From Ectothiorhodospiraceae bacterium (GTDB lineage Bacteria > Pseudomonadota > Gammaproteobacteria > SZUA-152): a stretch of DNA of 46,593 nucleotides. The stretch's first letter is position 1, and the number at the start of each line of letters is the position of its first letter. The translations under genes and the position numbers were made by a program. The DNA lies in the NCBI GenBank assembly GCA_002401775.2, contig NVUB02000067.1:1-46593 (forward strand), written 5' to 3'. Of this stretch, positions 1 through 8,187 are shown piece by piece. The notes under the pieces were generated by a model. The model did not search any database. It saw only the letters and a list, made by a program, of their open reading frames with translations, and was not told the origin of the DNA.

Positions 1-951
1 GGCATAGAGATGTTCTGTCATTTGTGCGGGCTGGGGGAGTGGCGCGTTAATGGCTGTCTTAAAGCTGGTGTCTATTTCAGATTGAATGCGGGTTTCCAGT
101 GTTTGTCGGCTTGCGTGTTCTAACTGAAGGTATGCTTCTTCTCGCTGAATGGGACACCGTGCCAGCCAGGCTGTGTTGGCTTTGGGGGCGCGGTAGTCAA
201 GGTGGTCATCAAGGTCTGGGCCGCAATGTTCTCGCCAGCGCCAGGTGTTCAGTTCCAGAAACTGGGGGCCAGCACCACTACGGGCCAGTTGCACGGCTTC
301 ACTCGCGGCGTTATGCACTGCACGCACGTCATTACCATCCAGGCAACTTGCGGTTAATCCGTGGGCGGCGGCAATGCGGTGAATGGGGCGGTCTGGTTGT
401 CTTTCTTCTAGCGATGTATAGACGGCATAGTGGTTGTTTTCACAAATGAAGAGAATGGGCAGCTGGTGCAGGGCAGCAAAATTCATTGACTCGTGCATAA
501 CGCCTTCTTCAAAACAGCCGTCGCCAAAAAAGACACCGATAACACGGTCTTCATTGCGTAACTGACTGGCCCAGGCGGCACCCACCGCAATGGGGACTGT
601 GCCACCTACTATGGGTGTTGATCCCATGAAACCTGCGGCTTTGTCGATAAGATGCATGGAACCGCCGCGCCCTTCACAGCAGCCCGTGGCACGGCCGTAT
701 AACTCGGCGACCATGCGTGTGAGGTCGCCGCCCTTGGCCAGATAATGTCCGTGGGCGCGGTGGCCACTGAAAATATGATCATTTTTCGTAAGGGCGGAAG
801 TGACCCCCACGGCGATGGCTTCCTGACCAATGCAAAGGTGCATGGGACAACGCATTTCCTGCTCGGCGTAACGCTCGGCCAGCGTTTCTTCAATGCGGCG
901 GATGCGCAGCATGTCGTAAAAAAAAGCATAATCGGTTTGGGCGTGTTTCAT
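1..951 (-). CDS. Thiamine-diphosphate dehydrogenase E1 component, alpha subunit (partial)
   Basis: The minus strand is open from an ATG at 951 to the window edge (317 codons, no stop), so only the extreme C-terminus is missing compared with a usual length of about 320-330. The protein begins MKHAQTDYAFFYDMLRIRRI. It carries the thiamine-diphosphate motif that starts GDG at residues 143-145 and ends ENN at 171-173, and the E1-alpha signature RGGSMH near residue 97. E1 alpha normally pairs with a beta subunit to decarboxylate 2-oxo acids; a beta gene would lie beyond the window. It follows the HldE-like, SIS and epimerase genes on the same strand after a 275-nt gap, so a role in sugar biosynthesis, such as transfer of a two-carbon unit, is more likely than central metabolism. 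That role is inference; the family call is firm. Confidence 0.9.
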   Translation of the reverse strand, partial: MKHAQTDYAFFYDMLRIRRIEETLAERYAEQEMRCPMHLCIGQEAIAVGVTSALTKNDHIFSGHRAHGHYLAKGGDLTRMVAELYGRATGCCEGRGGSMHLIDKAAGFMGSTPIVGGTVPIAVGAAWASQLRNEDRVIGVFFGDGCFEEGVMHESMNFAALHQLPILFICENNHYAVYTSLEERQPDRPIHRIAAAHGLTASCLDGNDVRAVHNAASEAVQLARSGAGPQFLELNTWRWREHCGPDLDDHLDYRAPKANTAWLARCPIQREEAYLQLEHASRQTLETRIQSEIDTSFKTAINAPLPQPAQMTEHLYA

Positions 952-1030
952 TTCAGTATGTTATTTCAGATTTTTACGTCAATATTGTGGTTCTTCAGTA
1001 AAGTTAGGGTTAATTTATAGTAACTTTGGA

Positions 1031-1183
1031 CTCTCGCTAAGCCGCCAAGTACGCAAAAGGTGAAAACATAACCGAATTCAATTCAACCCGTCCAGCTCAA
1101 CAAGGCATACATTTATTCTCAGTGTGTACACTCATTAATAAATAGCCGCGAGTCTCTTTGCGCACTTCGCGCCCTGGCGAGAG
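1031..1183. repeat. Imperfect inverted repeat between E1-alpha and HldE-like genes
   Basis: The arms are 1031-1058 (starts CTCTCGCTAAG, ends ACGCAAA) and 1156-1183 (starts CTTTGCGCACTT, ends CTGGCGAGAG). Each is approximately the reverse complement of the other, with about 97 nt between them. The arms contain GCAAA and GCGAGAG words typical of dispersed bacterial intergenic palindromes. No coding sequence is seen in the 275-nt gap. Confidence 0.55.
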
Positions 1184-1226
1184 CAATTATATTTTCAGCT
1201 TTGTATTTCTACGTGTATACAGCGCA

Positions 1227-2807
1227 TTATTTTAAGAGAGTAACGAGGTATTTCTGAAACAACACCGGGTCAACCGGTTCCCGGTTGCAGACCGTTTGCA
1301 CGTTGATGGCTCCTGCGATACTGCCAAAAAAGGCGGCTATGTCTGCGGGTACATTTGCCGCAAGACAAAGGCCAGCAAGGGAAAGAAAGGCATCTCCTGC
1401 GCCCACTCGGTCAACAACCTGGCGGGATAGCGCCGGGATGACGTGTCTGTGACCCGTTGTTTGGTCTTGTAAAAGTACGCCGTGCTTGCCTCGGGTAACG
1501 GCAAGGTGAGTGGTGTGTAATTGTTCGGCGATATGTGCCGCAATGGATTCAATATCGCCATGACGGTCACCCGCTGCCATGCGTAGCTCGGGTTCATTGA
1601 GTGAGACAAAATCAGCACGGGGATAACGGGTAATAACGTGATAACCCCGGTTGCCACTGTTGACCTGAGTATTCACCGCCAGGAAGCGCGCCCCCTCAGC
1701 CAGGCGGTTTACAATGCCCTGGGTAATAAACCCATTACCGAAGTCCGGAACGATAACGGCATCATATTGTGACAGATGTTTTTCCAGCCAGGTATTGATC
1801 TTCGTTTCCATCACCGCAGTGGTGATAGTTTCTCCACCATAATAAACCTCAAACAACTTTTGTGAATCATCACCAATATAGCGACGTTTGACCAGTGTGC
1901 GGGCGTCGGGGTTGGTGAAAAACTGTGGTTGAATGTTGTCGTGTAAATGCTGGTGAATAAAGGCCTCGTGTGACTCTTGTCCACCGAGCCCACCCAACAA
2001 AGTGACCTTGCGGGCAAAGCTCGCGACGTGGTTGGCCACAGCGATGGAGCCTCCAGCAAAGCTTTCTTTGTCTTCATACTGTACGGCAAGGACGTTTCCC
2101 TTGCCGGTTTGCCCGAGTGAGCGAGTGTAGTGGTATTCGTCGATAATCACATCGCCGAGTACCAACACATTGAGTTGGGCAAGGCTGTCGAGACTTTTTT
2201 TCAGGCGGGAAACGTCGTGACGCAAGCGAAAATCTTGCAGGAAATCGCGTACCTCATCACTGTGGGCGCTGAAGTGTTCATTGAGTAAGGCACTGGAACT
2301 GAAGGTGACTTCTTGTGTGAAATGAATGCGCCCTCCGTTATGTTCAACGGCATCCTGTTCACGTCGTATGTTTCCCGTGACATCATCTTTGCTGTTGCTG
2401 TAATCACTGCCTTTTACGTAAACATCGGGGCGAATGGCGTCGATGACATTAACGGCAGTGTCAGCGAGGTTAATGGCAACACCGTCTACGCATTGTAAAG
2501 AGGCAATGCTTTCTGCGCGTAAGGCCTGAGTAAAAACGGGGCGCCCCGGGCCTTTGTTAACAAACTTGTCCGCGGTGAGGGTGACCAATAATCGGTCGCC
2601 TAATTGTCGCGCGGCTTCCAGGTGTTTGATGTGGCCCACGTGCATCAGGTCGTAGGTGCCGTGGCAGAGAATGACACGCTCCCCGCAGCGGCGACAATCC
2701 ACCGCATATTGTGCCAGGGCGTCCAGGGACATGCATTTATCTGTGCTGTTATGCTTTTTTTCCGGATCTTTTCCGGGGTTCAAAGTAACAACGCTTCCCT
2801 TACTCAT
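1227..2807 (-). CDS. HldE-like bifunctional nucleotidyltransferase / PfkB sugar kinase with reversed domain order
   Basis: This 526-residue protein joins a cytidylyltransferase-like domain (residues about 40-170, motif HGTYDLMHVGH at 49-59) to a PfkB/ribokinase-type kinase (about 205-526, GAGD at 469-472). E. coli HldE has the kinase first and the nucleotidyltransferase second, so the order here is swapped. By analogy with HldE the protein would phosphorylate a sugar phosphate at C1 and then activate it with a nucleotide. Its start overlaps the end of the SIS isomerase gene by 8 nt (ATGAGTAA), which implies translational coupling. The GmhA-like, HldE-like and epimerase genes together mimic the ADP-/GDP-heptose route. 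The real sugar is unknown. ADP-heptose supply for LPS is an alternative, but the radical SAM and E1 neighbours argue for a special sugar. Confidence 0.88.
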   Translation of the reverse strand: MSKGSVVTLNPGKDPEKKHNSTDKCMSLDALAQYAVDCRRCGERVILCHGTYDLMHVGHIKHLEAARQLGDRLLVTLTADKFVNKGPGRPVFTQALRAESIASLQCVDGVAINLADTAVNVIDAIRPDVYVKGSDYSNSKDDVTGNIRREQDAVEHNGGRIHFTQEVTFSSSALLNEHFSAHSDEVRDFLQDFRLRHDVSRLKKSLDSLAQLNVLVLGDVIIDEYHYTRSLGQTGKGNVLAVQYEDKESFAGGSIAVANHVASFARKVTLLGGLGGQESHEAFIHQHLHDNIQPQFFTNPDARTLVKRRYIGDDSQKLFEVYYGGETITTAVMETKINTWLEKHLSQYDAVIVPDFGNGFITQGIVNRLAEGARFLAVNTQVNSGNRGYHVITRYPRADFVSLNEPELRMAAGDRHGDIESIAAHIAEQLHTTHLAVTRGKHGVLLQDQTTGHRHVIPALSRQVVDRVGAGDAFLSLAGLCLAANVPADIAAFFGSIAGAINVQTVCNREPVDPVLFQKYLVTLLK

Positions 2808-3396
2808 CGTTTTCTTTGCTCCAGCTTATTCCCAGTAAATCCGAAATATAATGCAACAAAAAAAGGTGGCCAATTTCCACCATTCCATAATCGTCAGAGT
2901 TTAGCCAGTAGTTGTAATTCCCAAGACTACGCAGTGCATTATCGGCATTGAATCCGGACAGAGTGAATACCGATGCCGAATTTTTTGAGGCGCTTTTGCA
3001 AGCGTTTAATATGTTGGCAGACTGGCCTGAGCTGCTGATGGCAATGAGTACATCGTTTTTAGTGAGCAGACGTTCGACCCGGCGGGAAAAGGCATTTTCA
3101 TAGCCGTAGTCATTGCTGAAGCAGGTCAGGGTTGAAGAGTCGTGCAGGGTCATGGCGCGCAGACCGCCCACGTTGAAAAAATCAGTCACCGCATGGCTGG
3201 CAACCGCAGCACTGCCGCCATTGCCGATAACATAGAGTGTGCCGCCCAGGGTACGCGTATGGGTTAACAGCGAAACCAGTTTGTTGATTCCGTCATCACG
3301 GGTTAATAGGTTTGCGCTTTCATCACTGAATTCCCCGGCAGTGACAATGTTGGAAAATTCTGCGGCGTGAGTCGTCAGGTTGGTGCGAGTCAGCAT
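2800..3396 (-). CDS. SIS-domain sugar-phosphate isomerase, GmhA-like
   Basis: The protein has 198 residues from the ATG at 3396, close to the 190-195 usual for phosphoheptose isomerase. An in-frame upstream ATG at 3486 would overlap the epimerase gene by 89 nt and adds non-conserved sequence, so I prefer 3396, which lies just past the epimerase stop (3398-3400). The SIS fold is shown by GNGGSAAVASH at residues 58-68 and ISSSGQSANI further on. GmhA converts sedoheptulose 7-phosphate to a heptose 7-phosphate, the substrate for an HldE-type kinase, and the next gene is HldE-like. The isomerase fold is clear; heptose as the substrate is inferred from this pairing. Confidence 0.85.
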   Translation of the reverse strand: MLTRTNLTTHAAEFSNIVTAGEFSDESANLLTRDDGINKLVSLLTHTRTLGGTLYVIGNGGSAAVASHAVTDFFNVGGLRAMTLHDSSTLTCFSNDYGYENAFSRRVERLLTKNDVLIAISSSGQSANILNACKSASKNSASVFTLSGFNADNALRSLGNYNYWLNSDDYGMVEIGHLFLLHYISDLLGISWSKENDE

Positions 3397-3397
3397 G

Positions 3398-4429
3398 TCA
3401 GTGAGTCCCCAAATATTTGAACCAGACTTTGGTCGCCTCATGGATGGATTCAGAATCCCACAAGGGAGCCTCACGCCAGAGTTCAATAGACTCTAGCATA
3501 TGTGCAACGCCTGTAGGAAAGTCGACTTTGGCATGCCAGCCCAGGTGCATCTGAATACGACTAACATCCGCAAAGGTGCAGTCAGGCTCGCCAGGGCGTT
3601 TGGGAATGTACTCTATGTCGCCGCCATCACCGCCATCACCGCCATCACCGCCAAGGTGGCCGACTAACTCGTTTATGTCGTAGTGGTGATTACTACCGAC
3701 ATTGAAAATTTCGCCGCTGATGTTAGAGGCAGCCGCAGCGGCAAACGCCTCGGCCACATCAGTAACGTAAGTGAAATCACGGCTTTGTTTTCCATCACCG
3801 ACCACAGTGTAGGGTTTGCCCGCCAGTTTTTGTGCGAGAAATACGCCAAATACCGCGCCGTAAGCGCCCGTGGTGCGAGAGCGAGGCCCGTAGACGTTAA
3901 ACAGGCGTAAGGAAAGGACAGGCAGGCCGTAGACTTGCGCCCAGTGCAAGACCATTTCCTCTCCCATAAACTTTGTCAGTGCGTAAGGATACTGAGGACG
4001 AATTTCTGCGCTTTCCGGTGTCGGATAAACATCGGGAATACCGTAACAGGAAGAAGAAGCGGCATAAATCAGCCGTTTTACGTTTGCCGCTCTTGCGCAT
4101 TCCAGCACGTTGAAGGTGCCTTGTACGTTAGCGGCATAATAAATATCGGGGTGTTCAATAGAAGGGACAATATCGGCCTTGCCAGCCAAATGAAAGACCC
4201 AATCTACGCCGTTAAACAATGGGCGAAGGGTGTTGATGTCAGTAATATCGGCCTCGACCATTTTCAGGCCGGGCATCGTTGCGACATGTTTGAGATTTTC
4301 CCAACATCCGCTGGAAAGGTCATCCAGCGCAATGACTTCGTGACCGTCGTTGATTAATGTTTCGACGAGGTGGCTGCCAATAAAACCAGCGCCACCGGTC
4401 ACTAACGCCTTTATTCGCGTTTTTTCCAT
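3398..4429 (-). CDS. NAD-dependent nucleotide-sugar epimerase/dehydratase (extended SDR)
   Basis: The 343-residue protein starts with a Rossmann fold (TGGAGFIGSH at about residues 11-20) and has the SDR catalytic pair in YALTK plus the serine run AASSSCYG. It belongs to the UDP-glucose epimerase / NDP-sugar dehydratase group and should act on the nucleotide sugar made by the neighbouring kinase/nucleotidyltransferase. An in-frame 9-bp tandem repeat inserts four Gly-Gly-Asp units at about residues 259-270, a point where related enzymes are not usually so glycine-rich. The gene lies 14 nt after the radical SAM gene and 1 nt before the SIS start, so it is part of the same operon. The exact substrate cannot be told from sequence. 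Confidence 0.85.
   Translation of the reverse strand: MEKTRIKALVTGGAGFIGSHLVETLINDGHEVIALDDLSSGCWENLKHVATMPGLKMVEADITDINTLRPLFNGVDWVFHLAGKADIVPSIEHPDIYYAANVQGTFNVLECARAANVKRLIYAASSSCYGIPDVYPTPESAEIRPQYPYALTKFMGEEMVLHWAQVYGLPVLSLRLFNVYGPRSRTTGAYGAVFGVFLAQKLAGKPYTVVGDGKQSRDFTYVTDVAEAFAAAAASNISGEIFNVGSNHHYDINELVGHLGGDGGDGGDGGDIEYIPKRPGEPDCTFADVSRIQMHLGWHAKVDFPTGVAHMLESIELWREAPLWDSESIHEATKVWFKYLGTH
3620..3655. repeat. In-frame 9-bp tandem repeat (CCGCCATCA) inside the epimerase gene
   Basis: The plus strand shows CCGCCATCA three times in a row, followed by a partial copy and preceded by a near copy. On the coding strand this reads as Gly-Gly-Asp repeated four times. Because the unit is a multiple of three, copy-number change would alter protein length without a frameshift. 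Confidence 0.85.
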
Positions 4430-4443
4430 CGTTTAATCGGCAC

Positions 4444-5619
4444 CTAAATAAAGTTAACGTGGGCCACGCTGTCTGATTCCAGGGCGTGAAGGTAACGATT
4501 GATTTCATCCATACGACAGTTGGTACGACAGTCTTTTATATCCAGCTGTTTTCGCACATAGTGAAAACTACTCTCTCTGGCCTCACTCTGCCAGAGGGAT
4601 TCAAAACTTTGTTCGTTGAGGTTTCCGTAGCAAAAACGCTCATCTTGTAAATAGGCACTGCAACCATACACCGAACCATCCGCCATCACATAGGCCCAGA
4701 AAAAGGGCGTAGCCCCACATTTGGGGTAACGCTGCTCTTGAGACTGGCCAAGCTTCTGCATAGTGTTGCTGCGGAAGATAACATTAAAACCATCGCGGCT
4801 TTCTGCAGCCAATGCACTGGCCAGTTCGTCCATCTCCTCGTAACGAGTACCTTCATAGATATGGGTGTCGCTAAACATATGTTGAGAATAGGGTTTGACC
4901 ACGAGGTAGTCCAGGCCTATTTCATCACGGCACAGGCGTGCCAATTCAACCATTTCATGTTGGTTTTCAGGTAACAATAGGGATTGTGCGCCCAGAGTAC
5001 AGTGGTATTTATGTTGATTACGTCGGTCGACAAGACGTTTCAAATTAGTGATCGCCTTTGCGAAATCGCTGGCATTGGTCTGATGAATATCCGCATAGGT
5101 TTCTGCACTGCCCGCATTGACAGATGCCTTGATCCAGGATAAATGGGGGAGGGCGCGGTCTATAAACTTTTCGGAAACAACAGTTGCATTCGTTGTAATG
5201 GCAGTATCGATTCCGCTCTCTGTACAAATTTCAATCATTTCCGGGAGTTGCTTGTGTAGCAAAGGCTCACCTTCACCGGCAAACATAATACTCTTTACAC
5301 CCAGTCTGCCCATTTCCCGTAGTCTGGGGGAAATCACCGCCAAATCGAGGCGTTTGGACTGATAGCCTATGTAGTCAACCGCACAAAATTTACAGCGATG
5401 ATTGCAAGCACCTACCGGAGAGAACTCAACATAAAGGGGGTAGACACTCCGCGCCGCCTGCCAATTGTCGCGAGCCTCCATCCATTGGGCAACGCGCTGG
5501 GGGTGGTAGATCAGCTTATGGCTGTCGATGGAAAAAGGGTCAGTGACCGGGGCGCTAGCCGCGGTTAGCGCAGGGGAGGCCACGAGATTATCGAGAGGAA
5601 ATAAGTGTGAAGATTTCAT
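4444..5619 (-). CDS. Radical SAM protein with C-terminal SPASM-type cluster domain
   Basis: The protein has 391 residues. The radical SAM 4Fe-4S motif is CNHRCKFC (C72, C76, C79). The C-terminal part has several cysteines (CGATPFFWAYVMADGSVYGC and later CRTNCRM) typical of a SPASM domain holding auxiliary iron-sulfur clusters, and GEGEPLLH fits the SAM-binding region. SPASM enzymes modify peptides, sugars or other small molecules; the first position in a nucleotide-sugar operon favours a sugar substrate, but that is inference. The start is supported by GAGGGC just upstream of the ATG. The N-terminal 55 residues are not recognisable. The gene diverges from the aminotransferase at 6089. Confidence 0.88.
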   Translation of the reverse strand: MKSSHLFPLDNLVASPALTAASAPVTDPFSIDSHKLIYHPQRVAQWMEARDNWQAARSVYPLYVEFSPVGACNHRCKFCAVDYIGYQSKRLDLAVISPRLREMGRLGVKSIMFAGEGEPLLHKQLPEMIEICTESGIDTAITTNATVVSEKFIDRALPHLSWIKASVNAGSAETYADIHQTNASDFAKAITNLKRLVDRRNQHKYHCTLGAQSLLLPENQHEMVELARLCRDEIGLDYLVVKPYSQHMFSDTHIYEGTRYEEMDELASALAAESRDGFNVIFRSNTMQKLGQSQEQRYPKCGATPFFWAYVMADGSVYGCSAYLQDERFCYGNLNEQSFESLWQSEARESSFHYVRKQLDIKDCRTNCRMDEINRYLHALESDSVAHVNFI

Positions 5620-6088
5620 GACGCCCTCAAATTTGCGAGAAATGGACTAAAGTGTTGTAAGCAGATATTGTGCCAGTAAATGGCAAGCGTGATTTTAAAA
5701 CCATCACTGCTACTCGGAACAAATATTTTGCCTGAGCATAAAGGGTAGTGCTTGTAGAAATCAAGGCTAGAGAGTTATCTTGGTGTTGCTAAATATGTTT
5801 CTAATTTATCGATCTGGTGTAGGTGGGATTATTTCTATAGGTTGCGGGAGCCTCATATGTGTTATTTACGAATGAATGAGTAGAAAAGACATCGTGTGTG
5901 CTGAAGCAGCAGTCGTAGGGATGGGGCGGGTAAGCCCGCAAGGTATTTTGACGGCATCTTCTGTACACAGGGTGTTAGTGACAGGTGAACGAGTAACCAT
6001 CCACTGTTTTTAAATAACGTTGCTGACGCTTTGTCGATGACCGCAATAGTAACTGAACCGTTTCAGAGTAAAACAAGTGAGTTAAATA
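5620..6088. other. Divergent intergenic region, 469 nt
   Basis: This gap separates two divergent operons and must hold both promoters, but I see no convincing -35/-10 pair. A short hairpin, TGCCA-gtaaa-TGGCA, lies near 5670. The GC content falls on the right-hand side, where the AT-rich block begins. No coding sequence is supported. Confidence 0.5.
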
Positions 6089-7192
6089 ATGATGGATTGG
6101 AAAGTTCCATTTATAAATTTGTCCGCACAATATGAAGAGTTCAAAATAGAATTCGACGAAGCATTTTCGAGAGTAATGAAATGCGGAAGCTTTATTCTTA
6201 GGGCTGATGTTACAGATTTTGAAAATGAAATGGCTAAACGTCTGGGTGTTAAGTATGTAATAGGCGTAAATAGTGGTACTGATGCATTGTATTTATCCAT
6301 AAGGGCATTGGATATTAACCTCGATGATGAAGTAATAACGGTAGCACATACCTTTGTCGCCACTATAGCCGCAATTACACATGTCGGTGCAAAACCAGTA
6401 CTCGTTGATATTGGTGAAGATTATAATATGTTATGCCATAAAATAGAGGAAAAAATAACAAAAAATACCAAGGCAATTATTCCCGTCCACCTTAATGGAA
6501 GAATGTGTGACATGGAGAAAATTAAATCATTGGCTATTAAGCATAATTTATTTGTTATTGAAGACTCGGCACAGGCATTAGGGGCAAAATTTAACCAAAA
6601 ACGAGCAGGAAGTATTGGGGATGTTGGTTGCTTTTCATTACATCCAATGAAGATATTAAGTGTGCCTGGCGATGGTGGATTTATATCAACCAATAATGAC
6701 TATTTGAACAAAAAAATAAGAAAATTACGCGATCATGGCCAAACTACAAAGACAGATATTAGTATGTTTGGATTTAATAGCAGGTTAGATAATTTACATG
6801 CGGCATTAGCAGCAATCAAACTTAAGTCTTTCGATGTTGGGATAAAGAAAAGAAGAGAAATTGCGGATTTTTATGATAAAAAATTATCGGATCTCCCTAT
6901 AACTTTACCATGCCCACCCTCAAGTGGTACTTATTATGATGTGTATAACTCATATGTAATCGGGTGTGAGAGAAGGGATACTTTAGTTGAGCATATGATA
7001 AATAAAAAAGTGGAGGTTTTTGTACATATGGGAGTACCACTCTACGAACATAAAAAACTATCCCTCGATGGTGCTGGGCTAAATAATAATAATTACATCT
7101 CTTCAAGAATAGTGTCGCTACCGATATACCCTGAAATGTCGGAAGATAATATGAACTATGTTGTCGAAAGTATTAGGGGGTTTTTTAAATGA
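6089..7192 (+). CDS. DegT/DnrJ/EryC1/StrS-family PLP sugar aminotransferase
   Basis: The 367-residue protein has the family layout: VNSGTDALYLSIRAL for cofactor binding near residue 68, EDSAQALGA around residue 160, and the PLP-binding lysine at about residue 188 in the segment CFSLHPMKILS. It should transaminate a keto-deoxy sugar nucleotide; it resembles the FdtB/QdtB type that makes 3-amino sugars, though the position of the amino group cannot be fixed. The start is one of two tandem ATGs (6089 or 6092). The stop overlaps the next start by 4 nt (ATGA), so the two are coupled. It is AT-rich compared with the genes to the left, consistent with transfer. Confidence 0.9.
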   Translation: MMDWKVPFINLSAQYEEFKIEFDEAFSRVMKCGSFILRADVTDFENEMAKRLGVKYVIGVNSGTDALYLSIRALDINLDDEVITVAHTFVATIAAITHVGAKPVLVDIGEDYNMLCHKIEEKITKNTKAIIPVHLNGRMCDMEKIKSLAIKHNLFVIEDSAQALGAKFNQKRAGSIGDVGCFSLHPMKILSVPGDGGFISTNNDYLNKKIRKLRDHGQTTKTDISMFGFNSRLDNLHAALAAIKLKSFDVGIKKRREIADFYDKKLSDLPITLPCPPSSGTYYDVYNSYVIGCERRDTLVEHMINKKVEVFVHMGVPLYEHKKLSLDGAGLNNNNYISSRIVSLPIYPEMSEDNMNYVVESIRGFFK

Positions 7193-8055
7193 ACCCACTG
7201 AAAATATTGTTAACAGGCGGAAGCGGTTACGTAGGATCAAACATTCTTGATCTTTTATCTAACAAGTATAAATTTACTTCTATAGACTCTAGAAACACCA
7301 GGAAAAATATAGATGGTGTTAATTATTTCATTAAAGACATCACTGAAAAAATTGAATTGGATGAACATTGTTTTGACGGGATTGTACATCTTGCTGGAAT
7401 AAGTCGTGTTAAAGACGGTGAAAAAGATGCTAGAACTTGTTTTGATGTAAATGTGACAGGTACCGTAAATGTTTTAGACTACGCTCATGAAAATAATATA
7501 CCTTGGGTAATCATTGGCGGGACAGTTGAGGAACCAACAAATGCATATGGTTTGTCAAAAAAAATGGCGAACGATGCAGCAAAGTATTATTCAGAAAAAA
7601 ACATCAATGTTCTTGTCTTGAAATTTTCCACAATTTATGGCGGCGCAAATGACAATAAAGATAAGTTAATCCCAATACTGATAAATAATGCTGTGCAGAA
7701 TAAAAAAATTGAGATAAGTAACGGTTCAATTGAGGCTGACTTTATTCATTTTACTGATATCGCAAAGGGTATAAATTTAGCAATAGAATATTTAGCGACT
7801 GGTAAAGTGGGTAACTATCAGGAGATTCCTCTTTGTTCAGGTAACAATATAAGCTTAAAACGATTATCTAAATTTATCATAGAGACATTTAATTCATCAT
7901 CTGATGTTTTTATTAAAGAAAATAGAGAAATTGAAAATGTCACTTCTGACGTTGCATTGTTTGAAAGTATAATAGGTGGATTTGATAGAAAAACATTGCT
8001 AAATGGTTTGTTAACTGAAAAAAATCATATTGTCGATGGGAATAGTGTGATTTAA
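7189..8055 (+). CDS. NAD-dependent epimerase/dehydratase, short form
   Basis: The 288-residue SDR protein has TGGSGYVGSN at residues 9-18 and the catalytic pair in YGLSK, preceded by the stretch IIGGTVEEPTNA. The usual serine before YxxxK is not obvious (a Gly-Gly-Thr is there instead), and the protein is shorter than most 4,6-dehydratases, so a 4-epimerase or reductase role is likelier. It is coupled to the aminotransferase by an ATGA overlap, so the two probably act on the same nucleotide sugar. It is AT-rich like its neighbours. Substrate and product are unknown. Confidence 0.82.
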   Translation: MNPLKILLTGGSGYVGSNILDLLSNKYKFTSIDSRNTRKNIDGVNYFIKDITEKIELDEHCFDGIVHLAGISRVKDGEKDARTCFDVNVTGTVNVLDYAHENNIPWVIIGGTVEEPTNAYGLSKKMANDAAKYYSEKNINVLVLKFSTIYGGANDNKDKLIPILINNAVQNKKIEISNGSIEADFIHFTDIAKGINLAIEYLATGKVGNYQEIPLCSGNNISLKRLSKFIIETFNSSSDVFIKENREIENVTSDVALFESIIGGFDRKTLLNGLLTEKNHIVDGNSVI

Positions 8056-8187
8056 GGTGTGTTCAATGTAACTAAATGAGTGCACGCTAATAAATATTAA
8101 TAGTAATTCCCTGGGTTTACAGATAAAGGGTTTACCGATAAATACATTTTACTACCCATAAAACTTAACACAGGTTTAATCTGTTTA

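Noticed and set aside
745-1020. Plus-strand open frame of 91 codons at the left end
   Set aside because: It lies opposite the E1-alpha gene, whose motifs are clear.
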